DNA of 64,000 nt, from positions 186,001-250,000 of the forward strand of contig CAYMCZ010000002.1 of the NCBI GenBank assembly GCA_964389285.1. Direction: 5' to 3'. The stretch comes from Alectryocaccobium sp964389285 (GTDB lineage Bacteria > Bacillota > Clostridia > Lachnospirales > Lachnospiraceae). Shown in pieces: positions 8,599-17,601 of the stretch. The translations under genes were made by a program, and so were the position numbers. Numbering within the stretch: position 1 is the first letter of the stretch; each line of letters starts with the position of its first letter. The notes below the pieces were generated by a model. The model saw only the letters and a program-made list of their open reading frames with translations. It made no database searches and was not told where the DNA came from.

Positions 8599-10688
8599 TC
8601 GTTATTCTCCTTTTTCAGTGAAAAAAAGTCTTTTATGCACTTCTTTGTCCCGGTAAGATCATTATACTGGAGACATTCATAGTCGTTTTCTTTTTCCAGA
8701 ACATCCTCGGGAGCATTGTCCCATGATACCATCTCGCCTTCGGCATTCACATATCCCTGATGATTCAGTGCCCTGATCTTTTCCATCATCATCGTATGGA
8801 AATTATCATAATCCGTCAACTCGACATTTGCCAGTCTCAGCATGATATTTCCAAGGAAATTTGTGCTTGTGAGCATATCGCTTTGTTCTTCTATGTCATA
8901 ATTGGTCCAGATAAAGAACGGCGTCGAATAATATTTCCGCGCTTCTTCAAGCGGCAGATTGTCCTTTTTATCTCCCGACAGATATACTTCAAAGGATTCG
9001 TCCAGCTTCGGAAAATGATCTCCGAACATGACTATCATGGTCGGCTGATCACAGTCTTCAAAATATTCTATCAGATACCTGAGCGCCTTGTCGCTTTCAT
9101 TTTCAAGAGAAAGAAACTGATTGACTTTGCTGTTGGTATAATCCTCTACCCAAATGGTATCTTCGTAGTCGGCGTCTTTGTATCCGCCGTGATTTTGCAT
9201 GGTTACGTCAAACATGAAAAGCCTGTCGTCGGGATTCTCTTTTTCTTCAACGACTTCTATTATCTTCTCATAATTGGCTTTGTCGCTTATATAATCTCTG
9301 ACTTTTTCGGCGTCCTCATCGAAATCGGCGATCGTATAAAATTTTTCAAAGCCGTATTTTGCGTATGCGTTTACCCTATTCCAGTTTGTCCCCAGATTCG
9401 GATGCATTGCCATACAGGTATATCCCTGATCTTTAAGCGTGGATACCATGGAATACTGATCAGTGGTAAACCAGCTCACATAAGGCACACGCCCCGGATA
9501 CTGTTTTACGGAGTTCCCCGTCAAAAATTCATACTCCGTTTTGGCTGTTCCGCCTCCGGTTATGCATACGAGATTATAACCCTTTATCGTATTTTCCGAC
9601 ATGGAATGATAATAGGGCATCACTTCTTCGTTTGTATTTAAATCACCGCATATACTGTAATCCGCCCAGCTTTCATTCATGATGACTATGATATTAACAG
9701 GCTGTACCTCGCTTGAAGATAAGGGCTCTTCGTCAAAGGTCTCAAACTCTTTCCTGCTTTCATCGGCTGTCTGCTCGACTTTTTGGAGCGAATAACCCTC
9801 CGGGGGCTTGATCTTCATGAACTTTGCCAGAGCAAAGAAACCCACGTTCGTACCGTATTTTTCATATGTTTTATGCGGTTTCCAAAGATTTACCGTAATC
9901 CCTGCTTCTCCGTTCCAGTTAAGCCCCATATAGGCAAAGTATGCCGCTATCATAAAAATAACCGCTCCGACGCGCATCAGAATCTTTTTCCTGAAAGTCT
10001 GTGCCGGCGCCCAGTCTTTCCAATGCATGACAAAAGGGATTATGCAAAGCGTTGCCGTTACGAACACGACAATCCATCTGGTCATAATAAATTCGTAATC
10101 GCCGGCAACTCCCATCGCTGTCGCAAAACTGTATATATCTATAAGCTGCAGCGGCTCGCCTCTGGTGAGATACACATAATAGAAAATAAGCGCCATGACC
10201 GTGCTGAGACAGACTATGAAAATAACCGCTTTCCTGAAAGAGTTAATAAACATGTAGAAAAGCATCGTCATTATCATGGCCCCGGCGATATTCATAAAAA
10301 CGTGAAGCGGAGCCATTGATGCGAGCATATCGGAGTTGTTTATAAGCTCCATTGCCAGAAAACCGTATATCGAAAACACGGCAAAAACAATATAATGCCA
10401 GGGTTTTACCCCTGCTTTTATTTCTCTTCCTCTTTCGTCTCTTTTACGGAACACATGTGACCATTTGTAAAAACAGAAAATAATGCAAAACGCCATAAAT
10501 GCCGCTACTCCCAAATAAAGCGGCCACACCCAGCCCGGCCTTTTCCATTTGCTTCCGAAGACCACATAAGTCTTTGAAAAATACCATACTGCCGTAAAAA
10601 TCCAGTATGCGATCATAAATCCGAGATATATCTTGCCTTTTTTTGTTTTTATCTTTGTCTGAAATACGTTTGTCTGATTTTCTGTCAC
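8595..10688 (-). CDS. LTA-synthase-family membrane sulfatase
   Basis: A 697-residue membrane enzyme of the LtaS/phosphoglycerol transferase type. The first 260 residues contain about six to seven hydrophobic helices (for example 20-40, 55-75, 100-117, 130-150, 155-175, 205-222, 240-255). The extracellular sulfatase domain begins near 331 with NIIVIMNES (E339, metal ligand position), followed by GGGTAKTEYEFL, where T384 aligns with the catalytic threonine of LtaS, and VMFGDHFPKLDE (metal-binding Asp-His). It should move phosphoglycerol units onto a teichoic acid or glycan outside the cell; the acceptor is unknown. The start is GTG with AAGGA about 11 bp upstream. The stop overlaps the ABC-F start. 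Confidence 0.9.
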   Translation of the reverse strand: MTENQTNVFQTKIKTKKGKIYLGFMIAYWIFTAVWYFSKTYVVFGSKWKRPGWVWPLYLGVAAFMAFCIIFCFYKWSHVFRKRDERGREIKAGVKPWHYIVFAVFSIYGFLAMELINNSDMLASMAPLHVFMNIAGAMIMTMLFYMFINSFRKAVIFIVCLSTVMALIFYYVYLTRGEPLQLIDIYSFATAMGVAGDYEFIMTRWIVVFVTATLCIIPFVMHWKDWAPAQTFRKKILMRVGAVIFMIAAYFAYMGLNWNGEAGITVNLWKPHKTYEKYGTNVGFFALAKFMKIKPPEGYSLQKVEQTADESRKEFETFDEEPLSSSEVQPVNIIVIMNESWADYSICGDLNTNEEVMPYYHSMSENTIKGYNLVCITGGGTAKTEYEFLTGNSVKQYPGRVPYVSWFTTDQYSMVSTLKDQGYTCMAMHPNLGTNWNRVNAYAKYGFEKFYTIADFDEDAEKVRDYISDKANYEKIIEVVEEKENPDDRLFMFDVTMQNHGGYKDADYEDTIWVEDYTNSKVNQFLSLENESDKALRYLIEYFEDCDQPTMIVMFGDHFPKLDESFEVYLSGDKKDNLPLEEARKYYSTPFFIWTNYDIEEQSDMLTSTNFLGNIMLRLANVELTDYDNFHTMMMEKIRALNHQGYVNAEGEMVSWDNAPEDVLEKENDYECLQYNDLTGTKKCIKDFFSLKKENNE

Positions 10689-10723
10689 TTGCTTTGTGTT
10701 CCTTAAAAAATATTAGGACAGTA

Positions 10724-11959
10724 CTATATCTGATGTATAAACAGTCCGCTTCTGAGTTTGGGTTCAAACCATGTCGATTTCGGCGGCATCAAAAGGCCGG
10801 CGTCGGCGACATCAAACAATTCATTAATATCGGTGGGGTACATGGCAAAAGCGCAGAGGCCGTCTTCATGACATCTTCGCTCCAGTTCCGAAAGCCCTCT
10901 GATTCCGCCTACAAAAGAAAGCCTGTTGTCTGTCGAAGGGTCTTTAATTCCCAAAATATCATCAAACACCTCTCTTTGAAGATAAGCCACATCCAGTCCC
11001 TCTACGGAATCATCAATCACAAACTCCTCTTTTACCGTCAGCCTGTACCAGTCTTCGTCTATATACAGCCCCATTTCCCCTTTTTTTTCGGGATGAAAGG
11101 CCTCTTTTCCGATTTTTTCCATAATAAATTTTTCTTCCAGCTTTTTCATAAATCCTTCCGTGTCATAACCCGAAAGATCCTTTACGACCCTGTTATAGTC
11201 CATGATCTTAAGTTCATCTGAAGGAAAGATAACAGAAAGAAAATAGTTGAATTCTTCATCTCCGGTGTAAGACGGGTTTTCACTTCTTCGCTTTTGCGAA
11301 ACCCTGACCGCAGAGGCCGCCCTGTGGTGCCCGTCAGCAATATATAACGCCGGCATCTTTTTAAACTCTTCCGTTATGGCGTTTATTATCTCATCCTGTG
11401 AAATCTTCCAGATACGGTGTCTCACGCCGTCTTCCGCGGTGAAAGAGACTTCGCATTCTTTCTCTTTTTGAATACCGGTAATTTTTTTAATTGCCTCATT
11501 CGGCCTGTGTGAAAGAAAAATAGGCCCGGTCTGAGCGTTACAGATGTCTACATGATTTATCCTGTCGGCTTCTTTTTCCTTGCGGGTATTTTCATGTTTT
11601 TTAATGGTTCCGTCAAGATAATCATCCACGGATGAGACCGCCACCAGTCCCGTCTGGCTGCGTCCGTTCATGGTAAGCTCATACAGATAATAAGACGCCT
11701 TGTCATCCCGGACAAAGTATCCTGCCTTTTCCATATCCCGAAGCATGGAAGCCGCTTTTTCGTATACCTCGGGGGCATACATATCATGAGAGGGCTCAAA
11801 CTGTGTCTCCGGTCTGTCTATCCTGAGAAAAGTGTATTCATCATCTTTTACTTTTTCGGCAGCCTCCGCCCTGTTGTATACATCATAAGGCAGTGCCGCT
11901 ATTTTTTCAGACAGATCCGTTCTCGGACGAAGCGCTTGAAAAGGCCTGATTTTTACCAT
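10724..11959 (-). CDS. DUF1015 protein, third gene of the serine cluster
   Basis: A 411-residue soluble protein of the DUF1015 family. Conserved family features are MVKIRPFQALRP at the start, PYDVYNRAEA near 24, the charged KHENTRKEKEADR stretch near 121-133, and PALYIADGHHRAASA with the DGHHR box at 209-213. That box recalls the ParB/sulfiredoxin-like fold of serine kinase SerK and SbnI, a resemblance I infer and have not searched. The start at 11959 is preceded by AGGGAGGAA. It lies 77 bp after serA in a serC-serA-DUF1015 order, an association I recall from other clostridial genomes, which supports a role in serine or phosphoserine metabolism. No phosphoserine phosphatase gene is in the window. 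Confidence 0.88.
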   Translation of the reverse strand: MVKIRPFQALRPRTDLSEKIAALPYDVYNRAEAAEKVKDDEYTFLRIDRPETQFEPSHDMYAPEVYEKAASMLRDMEKAGYFVRDDKASYYLYELTMNGRSQTGLVAVSSVDDYLDGTIKKHENTRKEKEADRINHVDICNAQTGPIFLSHRPNEAIKKITGIQKEKECEVSFTAEDGVRHRIWKISQDEIINAITEEFKKMPALYIADGHHRAASAVRVSQKRRSENPSYTGDEEFNYFLSVIFPSDELKIMDYNRVVKDLSGYDTEGFMKKLEEKFIMEKIGKEAFHPEKKGEMGLYIDEDWYRLTVKEEFVIDDSVEGLDVAYLQREVFDDILGIKDPSTDNRLSFVGGIRGLSELERRCHEDGLCAFAMYPTDINELFDVADAGLLMPPKSTWFEPKLRSGLFIHQI

Positions 11960-12036
11960 TTTACATTTCCTCCCTAAACATGACACTATCAGATGAGGCA
12001 AATCCCCCATCTGACAGCATAAAAAGTATTATTTTG

Positions 12037-13206
12037 CTACTTGACTTTTCTTACCCTGATGACACCGTCTATGCGTTTCAGTCCGTCAATGACAGCGTCC
12101 GTGACCGGTGTATCCAAATCCACAAGAGTATATGCAAATTCACCGCGGCTTTTGTTCGTAAGATCCGAAATATTTAATCCCTCCGCGGAAAGAACCTCCG
12201 TAACCGATCTTATCACATTCGGTACGTTTTTGTGTGCAAGGGCCACTCTGCCCGCGCTTTCGCAAGGCCCTATATCGCATCTGGGAAAATTGACGGAGTT
12301 TCTGATGTTTCCGTTTTCGACATAATCTTTCAGTTCGCTGACGGCCATAATGGCGCAGTTTTCTTCGGATTCTGCCGTTGAAGCTCCTATGTGCGGTGTT
12401 ATAATCACTTTATTTGAGTTCACCGAACACACCGTGGTATTTGCGAAGTCTGTTACGTATTTTCTCACTCTGCCCTCTCTTAAGGCCACGATCAGGGCTT
12501 CTTCATCCACAAGAAGATCTCTCGCAAAGTTCAAAATTACGACATTTCGCTTCATAACGGAGATTGCCTCTTCGTCTATCATTCCTCTTGTGCTGTCAAG
12601 CAGAGGCACATGGATCGTTATGTAATCGCAGGTTTTGTATATTTCCTTTACGTCATTGATATGATGTACCGCGCGCGAAAGGTTCCATGCCGCGTCTACC
12701 GAAATATATGGATCATATCCGTAAACCTCCATTCCGAGGCTTACGCCCGCGTTCGCCACAAGCTGACCCACGGCTCCCAGTCCGATAATTCCTAACTTTT
12801 TGCCCTTTATCTCAAAACCGGCATACTGTTTTTTCTGCTTTTCACAGAGTTTGGCGATATCGGGACTATCGGCATTGTCCCTTACCCACTCTATTCCTCC
12901 GACAATGTCTCTCGAAGCCAGAAGCATACCCGCTATTACCGCTTCCTTAACACCGTTCGCGTTGGCTCCCGGCGTGTTGAATACGACAATACCCTGCTCC
13001 GCGTATTTTTCAATCGGAATATTGTTGACGCCGGCTCCCGCCCTTGCTACCGCAAGGATGTTTTCCGGAAGCTGTGTTTCAAGCATGTTGGCACTTCTGA
13101 CGAGTATTACGTCCGCCTCCAATATATCTTCAACTCTGGTGTAGTTATCTCCGAATTTTGAGAGTCCCGCCTTCGCGATGGGATTTAAGCATGCATATTT
13201 TGCCAT
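12037..13206 (-). CDS. serA: D-3-phosphoglycerate dehydrogenase
   Basis: Catalyses the first step of serine synthesis, oxidation of 3-phosphoglycerate to 3-phosphohydroxypyruvate with NAD. The 389 residues comprise the 2-hydroxyacid dehydrogenase catalytic fold, an NAD Rossmann segment KLGIIGLGAVGQLVA near 140, the catalytic region ITPHIGASTAESEEN containing the His of the His/Glu pair, and a C-terminal ACT domain (about 315-389, with VLSAEGLNISDLTNKSRG) that normally binds serine for feedback control. It is the short form without the intervening ASB domain. Its ATG overlaps the serC stop and is preceded by GAGGAGG inside serC, indicating coupling. Confidence 0.96.
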   Translation of the reverse strand: MAKYACLNPIAKAGLSKFGDNYTRVEDILEADVILVRSANMLETQLPENILAVARAGAGVNNIPIEKYAEQGIVVFNTPGANANGVKEAVIAGMLLASRDIVGGIEWVRDNADSPDIAKLCEKQKKQYAGFEIKGKKLGIIGLGAVGQLVANAGVSLGMEVYGYDPYISVDAAWNLSRAVHHINDVKEIYKTCDYITIHVPLLDSTRGMIDEEAISVMKRNVVILNFARDLLVDEEALIVALREGRVRKYVTDFANTTVCSVNSNKVIITPHIGASTAESEENCAIMAVSELKDYVENGNIRNSVNFPRCDIGPCESAGRVALAHKNVPNVIRSVTEVLSAEGLNISDLTNKSRGEFAYTLVDLDTPVTDAVIDGLKRIDGVIRVRKVK

Positions 13207-14288
13207 CAGATATTTGCCTCCTCAAATTGTTTCATAAATCCGACGAGAGCTTTTACCCCCTCGATCGGCATGGCGTTATAAAGACTTGCTCTCATGCCGC
13301 CCACGGTTCTGTGACCTTTTAAGTTTACAAGACCTGCCGCCTCGGCTTCTTTTATGAATTTTGCTTCCATTTCTTTGTCGCCTATTACAAACGGAACATT
13401 CATCAAAGAGCGGTCTTCTTTTCTGACCGTCCCCCTGAACAGCCTGCTTTCATCCAGATAATCATAAAGGATCGCCGCTTTTTCTTCGTTGCGCGCTTTC
13501 ATCGCCTGAAGCCCGCCCAATCTTTTTATCCATTTAAAGACTTTTCCGCATATATAAATACTGTAGCAGTTGGGCGTGTTGTAAAGAGATCTCGCCTTTG
13601 CCTGTGTCTCATATTTCATAATGGTGGGCGTACTCGGAAGAACATCTTCCGTTATGAGATCTTTCCTGATAATAACTATGGCAAGTCCGGCCGGACCGAT
13701 ATTTTTCTGAACTCCGCCCCAGATTAGGCCGTAGTCACTGACCTTTACCGGCTCTGAAAGAAAGCAGGATGAAACATCCGATACAAGGAGCTTGCCTTTT
13801 GTGTTCGGAAGCTTTTTAAATTTTGTTCCGTAAATGGTATTGTTTTCACATATATAAACATAATCAGCGTCGGGAGATATGGGAAGGTCGCTGCAATCCG
13901 GAATATATGTAAATGTTTCGTCTTCGGACGAAGCCACAACATTTGCTTTCCCGTAAATGCACGCCTCTTTGTATGCCTTTTTAGCCCACTGTCCCGTAAT
14001 AATATAATCGGCAACACGGTTTTTCATCAGGTTCATCGGAATCTGGGCAAACTGCTGATGGCCGCCGCCCTGAAGAAACAACACTTCATAATCTTCGGGG
14101 ATATTCATGACGTCCCGCAGATCGGCCTCGGCGGCTTCAATTATGTCCTCAAACCATTTTGAGCGGTGGCTCATTTCCATAACGGACATTCCGCTGCCCC
14201 CGTAATCAAACATCTCCTCCTGAGCTTCTTTAAGCACTTCCTCCGGAAGCACCGCGGGGCCTGCTGAAAAATTATATACTCGTGCCAT
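13206..14288 (-). CDS. serC: phosphoserine aminotransferase
   Basis: A PLP enzyme that converts 3-phosphohydroxypyruvate and glutamate into phosphoserine. The 360-residue length is standard. The start VYNFSAGPAVLPEEVLKEAQ is diagnostic, and the PLP lysine lies in WGGVQKNIGPAG. Phosphate-binding and C-terminal family motifs (LKGHRTVGGMRASLYNA) are intact. It begins 3 bp after ilvB and overlaps serA, so leuB-ilvB-serC-serA form one transcriptional run that joins branched-chain and serine synthesis. Confidence 0.97.
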   Translation of the reverse strand: MARVYNFSAGPAVLPEEVLKEAQEEMFDYGGSGMSVMEMSHRSKWFEDIIEAAEADLRDVMNIPEDYEVLFLQGGGHQQFAQIPMNLMKNRVADYIITGQWAKKAYKEACIYGKANVVASSEDETFTYIPDCSDLPISPDADYVYICENNTIYGTKFKKLPNTKGKLLVSDVSSCFLSEPVKVSDYGLIWGGVQKNIGPAGLAIVIIRKDLITEDVLPSTPTIMKYETQAKARSLYNTPNCYSIYICGKVFKWIKRLGGLQAMKARNEEKAAILYDYLDESRLFRGTVRKEDRSLMNVPFVIGDKEMEAKFIKEAEAAGLVNLKGHRTVGGMRASLYNAMPIEGVKALVGFMKQFEEANI

Positions 14289-14291
14289 TTT

Positions 14292-15974
14292 TCACTTCTC
14301 CTTGCTCTTTATGTCTTCTTCGTCAAACACTTCTTTGTTTGCCTTGCCTGCCGGTATCATCGGATATACCCTGTCGTCATGGTCTATCACGCACTCGATG
14401 GTCATGGCCTTTCTTTCGTTTACGGCCTCTGTAAACGCTTTTTTAAATTCCTCCACGGTCTTAACCTTTACCGCTTCAACTCCGAGGCCTTCCGAAACCT
14501 TTACATAATCCACATTATCTTCTATTACGGTGGCTGAATATCTGGCATCGTAAAACAAACTCTGCCACTGACGCACCATTCCAAGAGCGTTATTGTTGAA
14601 AATAACTTCTATTATGGGAAGGTTATTTCTGGATACCGTGGCAAGCTCGTTCATATTCATCCTGAAACATCCGTCGCCCGTAATGTTTATAACCAACTCG
14701 TCAGGACATCCGAACTGAGCGCCGATAGCCGCCCCAAGACCGTACCCCATCGTGCCCAGACCTCCCGAAGTGATGAGCTGGCCCGGTCTGTTAAACAGAT
14801 AATACTGAGCCGTCCACATCTGATGCTGTCCCACATCGGTAGATATAATGGCATTGCCTTTCGTAATCCGGTATATCTGATTTATTATTGCCGGACCCGT
14901 CATGTTTTCAAGGTCGTATGAGAGAGGTTTCTCTTTTTGCATTGTCCGGATCCAGCTGACCCATTCCGGGTTGTCATGCTGTTTCAGTCTTGGCAGAATC
15001 ATGCGCAGTACGCCCCGCACGTCTCCGACTATACTTGCATCCACTTTTACGTTTTTGTTTATCTCTGCCGCATCCACGTCAATCTGGAGAATTTTGGCCT
15101 GCGGCGCAAAGGCTTTTGTGTTTCCCACACACCTGTCGGAAAACCGCGCTCCCAGCACAATGAGAAGATCGCATTTATACATTCCGAGATTTGAAGTCTT
15201 TGTCCCGTGCATGCCGAGCATCCCGGTGTATCTGGGATTGGTTCCTTCCACAACGCCTTTTCCCATCAACGAATCGCATACCGGCGCCTGAAGGATTTTG
15301 GCAAGGGCTCTGACTTCTTCGTACGCATTCGAAGAAGCACTTCCTCCGCCTACGAACATGAAAGGCCTTTTGGAAGCGTTTATCATGTCTATGGCGGTGT
15401 TAATATCTTTGTCCGTCACATGCCGAAGGTCTATATATGACGTTTTCGGCTCCTTATATTCGTATTTGTATTCGGTTCTGGTTACATTTTTTGTAATATC
15501 CACCAGTACCGGCCCCTTTCTGCCGCTTTTGGCTATATAAAAGGCCTTCCTTATGGCTCCCGCCAGATCTTCTATTCTTTTTACTATTATAGAATGCTTG
15601 GTAATCGGCATTACCACACCGGCTATGTCCACTTCCTGAAACGAGTCTTTGCCGAGAAGCGCCACTCCCACATTGCATGTTATGGCGACAAGGGGAACGG
15701 AATCCATATATGCCGTCGCAATGCCCGTGACAAGATTTGTGGCTCCCGGGCCGCTTGTGGCCATACAGACGCCGACCTTTCCGGTCGCACGCGCATACCC
15801 GTCGGCGGCATGCGCCGCACCCTGCTCGTGTGATGTTATAATATGATTTATCTCGGGGGCGTTATAAAGAGCATCATAAACATCCAGTATTGTCCCTCCC
15901 GGATATCCGAATATCGTGTCTACTCCCTGTTCTTTAAGACACTCTATTATAATCTGTGCTCCTGTTAATTTCAT
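14292..15974 (-). CDS. ilvB: acetolactate synthase, large (catalytic) subunit
   Basis: Thiamine-diphosphate enzyme that condenses pyruvate with pyruvate or 2-oxobutyrate, the first common step of valine, leucine and isoleucine synthesis. The 560 residues contain the three usual domains: N-terminal PYR domain with the activating glutamate in ITSHEQGAAHAADGYARATG, the central FAD-binding domain, and the C-terminal PP domain with the GDG...NN cofactor motif (ITGDGCFRMN to FNNNALG). No small regulatory subunit (ilvN) is adjacent, so feedback control must come from elsewhere or be absent. Its ATG overlaps the leuB stop by 4 bp. Confidence 0.96.
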   Translation of the reverse strand: MKLTGAQIIIECLKEQGVDTIFGYPGGTILDVYDALYNAPEINHIITSHEQGAAHAADGYARATGKVGVCMATSGPGATNLVTGIATAYMDSVPLVAITCNVGVALLGKDSFQEVDIAGVVMPITKHSIIVKRIEDLAGAIRKAFYIAKSGRKGPVLVDITKNVTRTEYKYEYKEPKTSYIDLRHVTDKDINTAIDMINASKRPFMFVGGGSASSNAYEEVRALAKILQAPVCDSLMGKGVVEGTNPRYTGMLGMHGTKTSNLGMYKCDLLIVLGARFSDRCVGNTKAFAPQAKILQIDVDAAEINKNVKVDASIVGDVRGVLRMILPRLKQHDNPEWVSWIRTMQKEKPLSYDLENMTGPAIINQIYRITKGNAIISTDVGQHQMWTAQYYLFNRPGQLITSGGLGTMGYGLGAAIGAQFGCPDELVINITGDGCFRMNMNELATVSRNNLPIIEVIFNNNALGMVRQWQSLFYDARYSATVIEDNVDYVKVSEGLGVEAVKVKTVEEFKKAFTEAVNERKAMTIECVIDHDDRVYPMIPAGKANKEVFDEEDIKSKEK

Positions 15975-17065
15975 TTCATCAACTCCTCTGTCTTTGCTGC
16001 TATGAGATCTCCCATTTCCGATGTGGATACTTTTTTCGTCCCTTCGGAATAAATATCCTGAGTTCTGTATCCGTCTCTTAAAACTATCCTGACCGCTTCT
16101 TCTATTTTATCGGCCTCTTTATCCAGATTCAGTGAAAATCTCAACATCATCGCCGCGGAAAGAATAGTCGCTATGGGATTTGCCACTCCCTGACCGGCTA
16201 TATCGGGCGCAGAGCCGTGGGCGGGTTCGTAAAGTCCGAATTTTGATTCGTTCAGACTTGCGGATGAAAGCATTCCTATCGAACCCGTAATCATGCTGGC
16301 TTCATCCGAAAGAATGTCTCCGAACATATTTTCGGTAAGAATAACATCAAACTGTGCCGGATTCATTACGAGCTGCATGGCGCAATTATCAACATACATA
16401 TGCTCGAGCGTAACGTCCGGATAATCTTTTGCGACTTCCTCGACCACGCTTCTCCATAATCTGGAAGAAGCAAGCACGTTTGCCTTGTCAACACTCAGCA
16501 CTTTTTTTCTGCGCTTCAAAGCTATCTCAAAGGCGTTAATTGCTATTCTTCTGATCTCATTTTCGTTATATCTGAGCGTATCCGTCGCTGTACGTACTCC
16601 GTCTGTCGTCTCCGTGCTTTTTTCTCCGAAATACAGACCGCCTGTAAGCTCTCTGACGATTATCATGTCAAATCCGTCGGCTTTTATCTCGTCTTTAAGC
16701 GGACATGCGTCTTTGAGCTCGTCATAAAGATATGCAGGCCTCAGATTGGCGAAAAGATTCAGCGCCTTTCTGATGCCGAGAAGCCCCGCTTCGGGCCGTA
16801 AAGATGGCTCAAGCCTGTACCATGGAGAGGTTTTTGCGTTTCCGCCTATGGCTCCCATAAGAACCGCGTTGCATTTCTTTGCCGCCTCTACGGACTGATC
16901 CGTGATGGGTTTTCCGAATTCATCTATGGACTCTCCTCCCAAAAGGATTCTGTCATAAATAAATTCATGTCCGTTTTGCTTTGCCGCCGCATCCAGCACT
17001 TTTTTTGCTTCTTTTACGATCTCCGGACCTATTCCGTCGCCATATATCAATCCAATCCTGTACAT
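15971..17065 (-). CDS. leuB: 3-isopropylmalate dehydrogenase
   Basis: Oxidises and decarboxylates 3-isopropylmalate to 2-oxoisocaproate in leucine synthesis. 364 residues from the start at 17065, selected because MYRIGLIYGDGIGPEIV is the family's usual opening and because AGGGTTAGGCGA precedes it; an in-frame ATG nine codons further upstream lacks support. Visible motifs include RELTGGLYFGEK (substrate site), the catalytic lysine in LSVDKANVL, the metal aspartates in ENMFGDILSDEASMITG, and the NAD loop EPAHGSAPDIAGQGVANP. The likely partner isomerase genes lie 17-20 kb away in this window (34.2-37.8 kb). Confidence 0.96.
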   Translation of the reverse strand: MYRIGLIYGDGIGPEIVKEAKKVLDAAAKQNGHEFIYDRILLGGESIDEFGKPITDQSVEAAKKCNAVLMGAIGGNAKTSPWYRLEPSLRPEAGLLGIRKALNLFANLRPAYLYDELKDACPLKDEIKADGFDMIIVRELTGGLYFGEKSTETTDGVRTATDTLRYNENEIRRIAINAFEIALKRRKKVLSVDKANVLASSRLWRSVVEEVAKDYPDVTLEHMYVDNCAMQLVMNPAQFDVILTENMFGDILSDEASMITGSIGMLSSASLNESKFGLYEPAHGSAPDIAGQGVANPIATILSAAMMLRFSLNLDKEADKIEEAVRIVLRDGYRTQDIYSEGTKKVSTSEMGDLIAAKTEELMK

Positions 17066-17135
17066 TTCGCCTAACCCTGCTTCCCATATCATAGTGTTTT
17101 TGTAAAAACTGTCATAATCCGTTAATTAAAGCAAA

Positions 17136-17173
17136 CCTGCTGCCATATGAAAAGCTTCATCAAAGGCAACAGG
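17136..17173 (-). terminator. stem-loop between yajC and leuB
   Basis: A 9-bp stem (CCTGTTGCC/GGCAGCAGG with one G-U) encloses a second 5-bp ATGAA/TTCAT stem. In the minus direction it follows the yajC stop by about 25 bases and precedes TTTGCTTTAATT, a weak U-tract. It could end the tgt-yajC transcript or act as a leader structure for leuB-ilvB; no T-box consensus is present here. Confidence 0.45.
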
Positions 17174-17198
17174 CCGTAAGTCATCTATAACTTTTTAA

Positions 17199-17534
17199 TC
17201 ACTTTTTATCCTGATCTGCTTCGGGCGCGGGAACAGAACCTTTTGGCTTTTCAATCTGCACTATTGCTGCCTTCTGCATCGGGATACGGCAGTTTCTGTT
17301 GTTTCCGAATTCAACGATTACATCATTTTCAGATACATCGATAACCACTCCGTAGAAACCGCTTGAAGTTACTATCGCGTCTCCGGGCGCGATATCATTC
17401 ATCATTGCCTGGATTTTCTTTCTTTCTTTGCTCTGCGGACGTATCATAAGCAGATACATAACCACTACCATTGCAATGACTACAAACAGCATTATATATC
17501 CGTTGCCGGCTGAAGCTTCGTTAGCTAAAATCAT
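17199..17534 (-). CDS. yajC: Sec translocon accessory protein YajC
   Basis: A 111-residue single-pass membrane protein. One hydrophobic helix (about residues 13-30, MLFVVIAMVVVMYLLMI) is followed directly by the family signature RPQSKERKKIQAMMNDIAPGDAIVTSSG and a small cytoplasmic beta domain ending in a charged tail. YajC associates with SecDF and the SecYEG channel. The position just after tgt is the classical bacterial order (tgt-yajC-secDF), but secD and secF are not here. The gap to tgt is 67 bp. Confidence 0.95.
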   Translation of the reverse strand: MILANEASAGNGYIMLFVVIAMVVVMYLLMIRPQSKERKKIQAMMNDIAPGDAIVTSSGFYGVVIDVSENDVIVEFGNNRNCRIPMQKAAIVQIEKPKGSVPAPEADQDKK

Positions 17535-17601
17535 TTATGGGCCCTCCTGAAATAATTCATTAAACGCTATTGTCAAATTTTACACAAAAAACTCTTCTTA
17601 A

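Noticed and set aside
8760..9641. 293-codon plus-strand frame opposite the LTA-synthase-like gene
   Set aside because: It is a shadow of a strongly supported gene with complete motifs on the other strand.
17066..17198. possible T-box or leucine leader before leuB
   Set aside because: The gap has a hairpin but no T-box consensus, specifier loop, or leucine-rich leader peptide.
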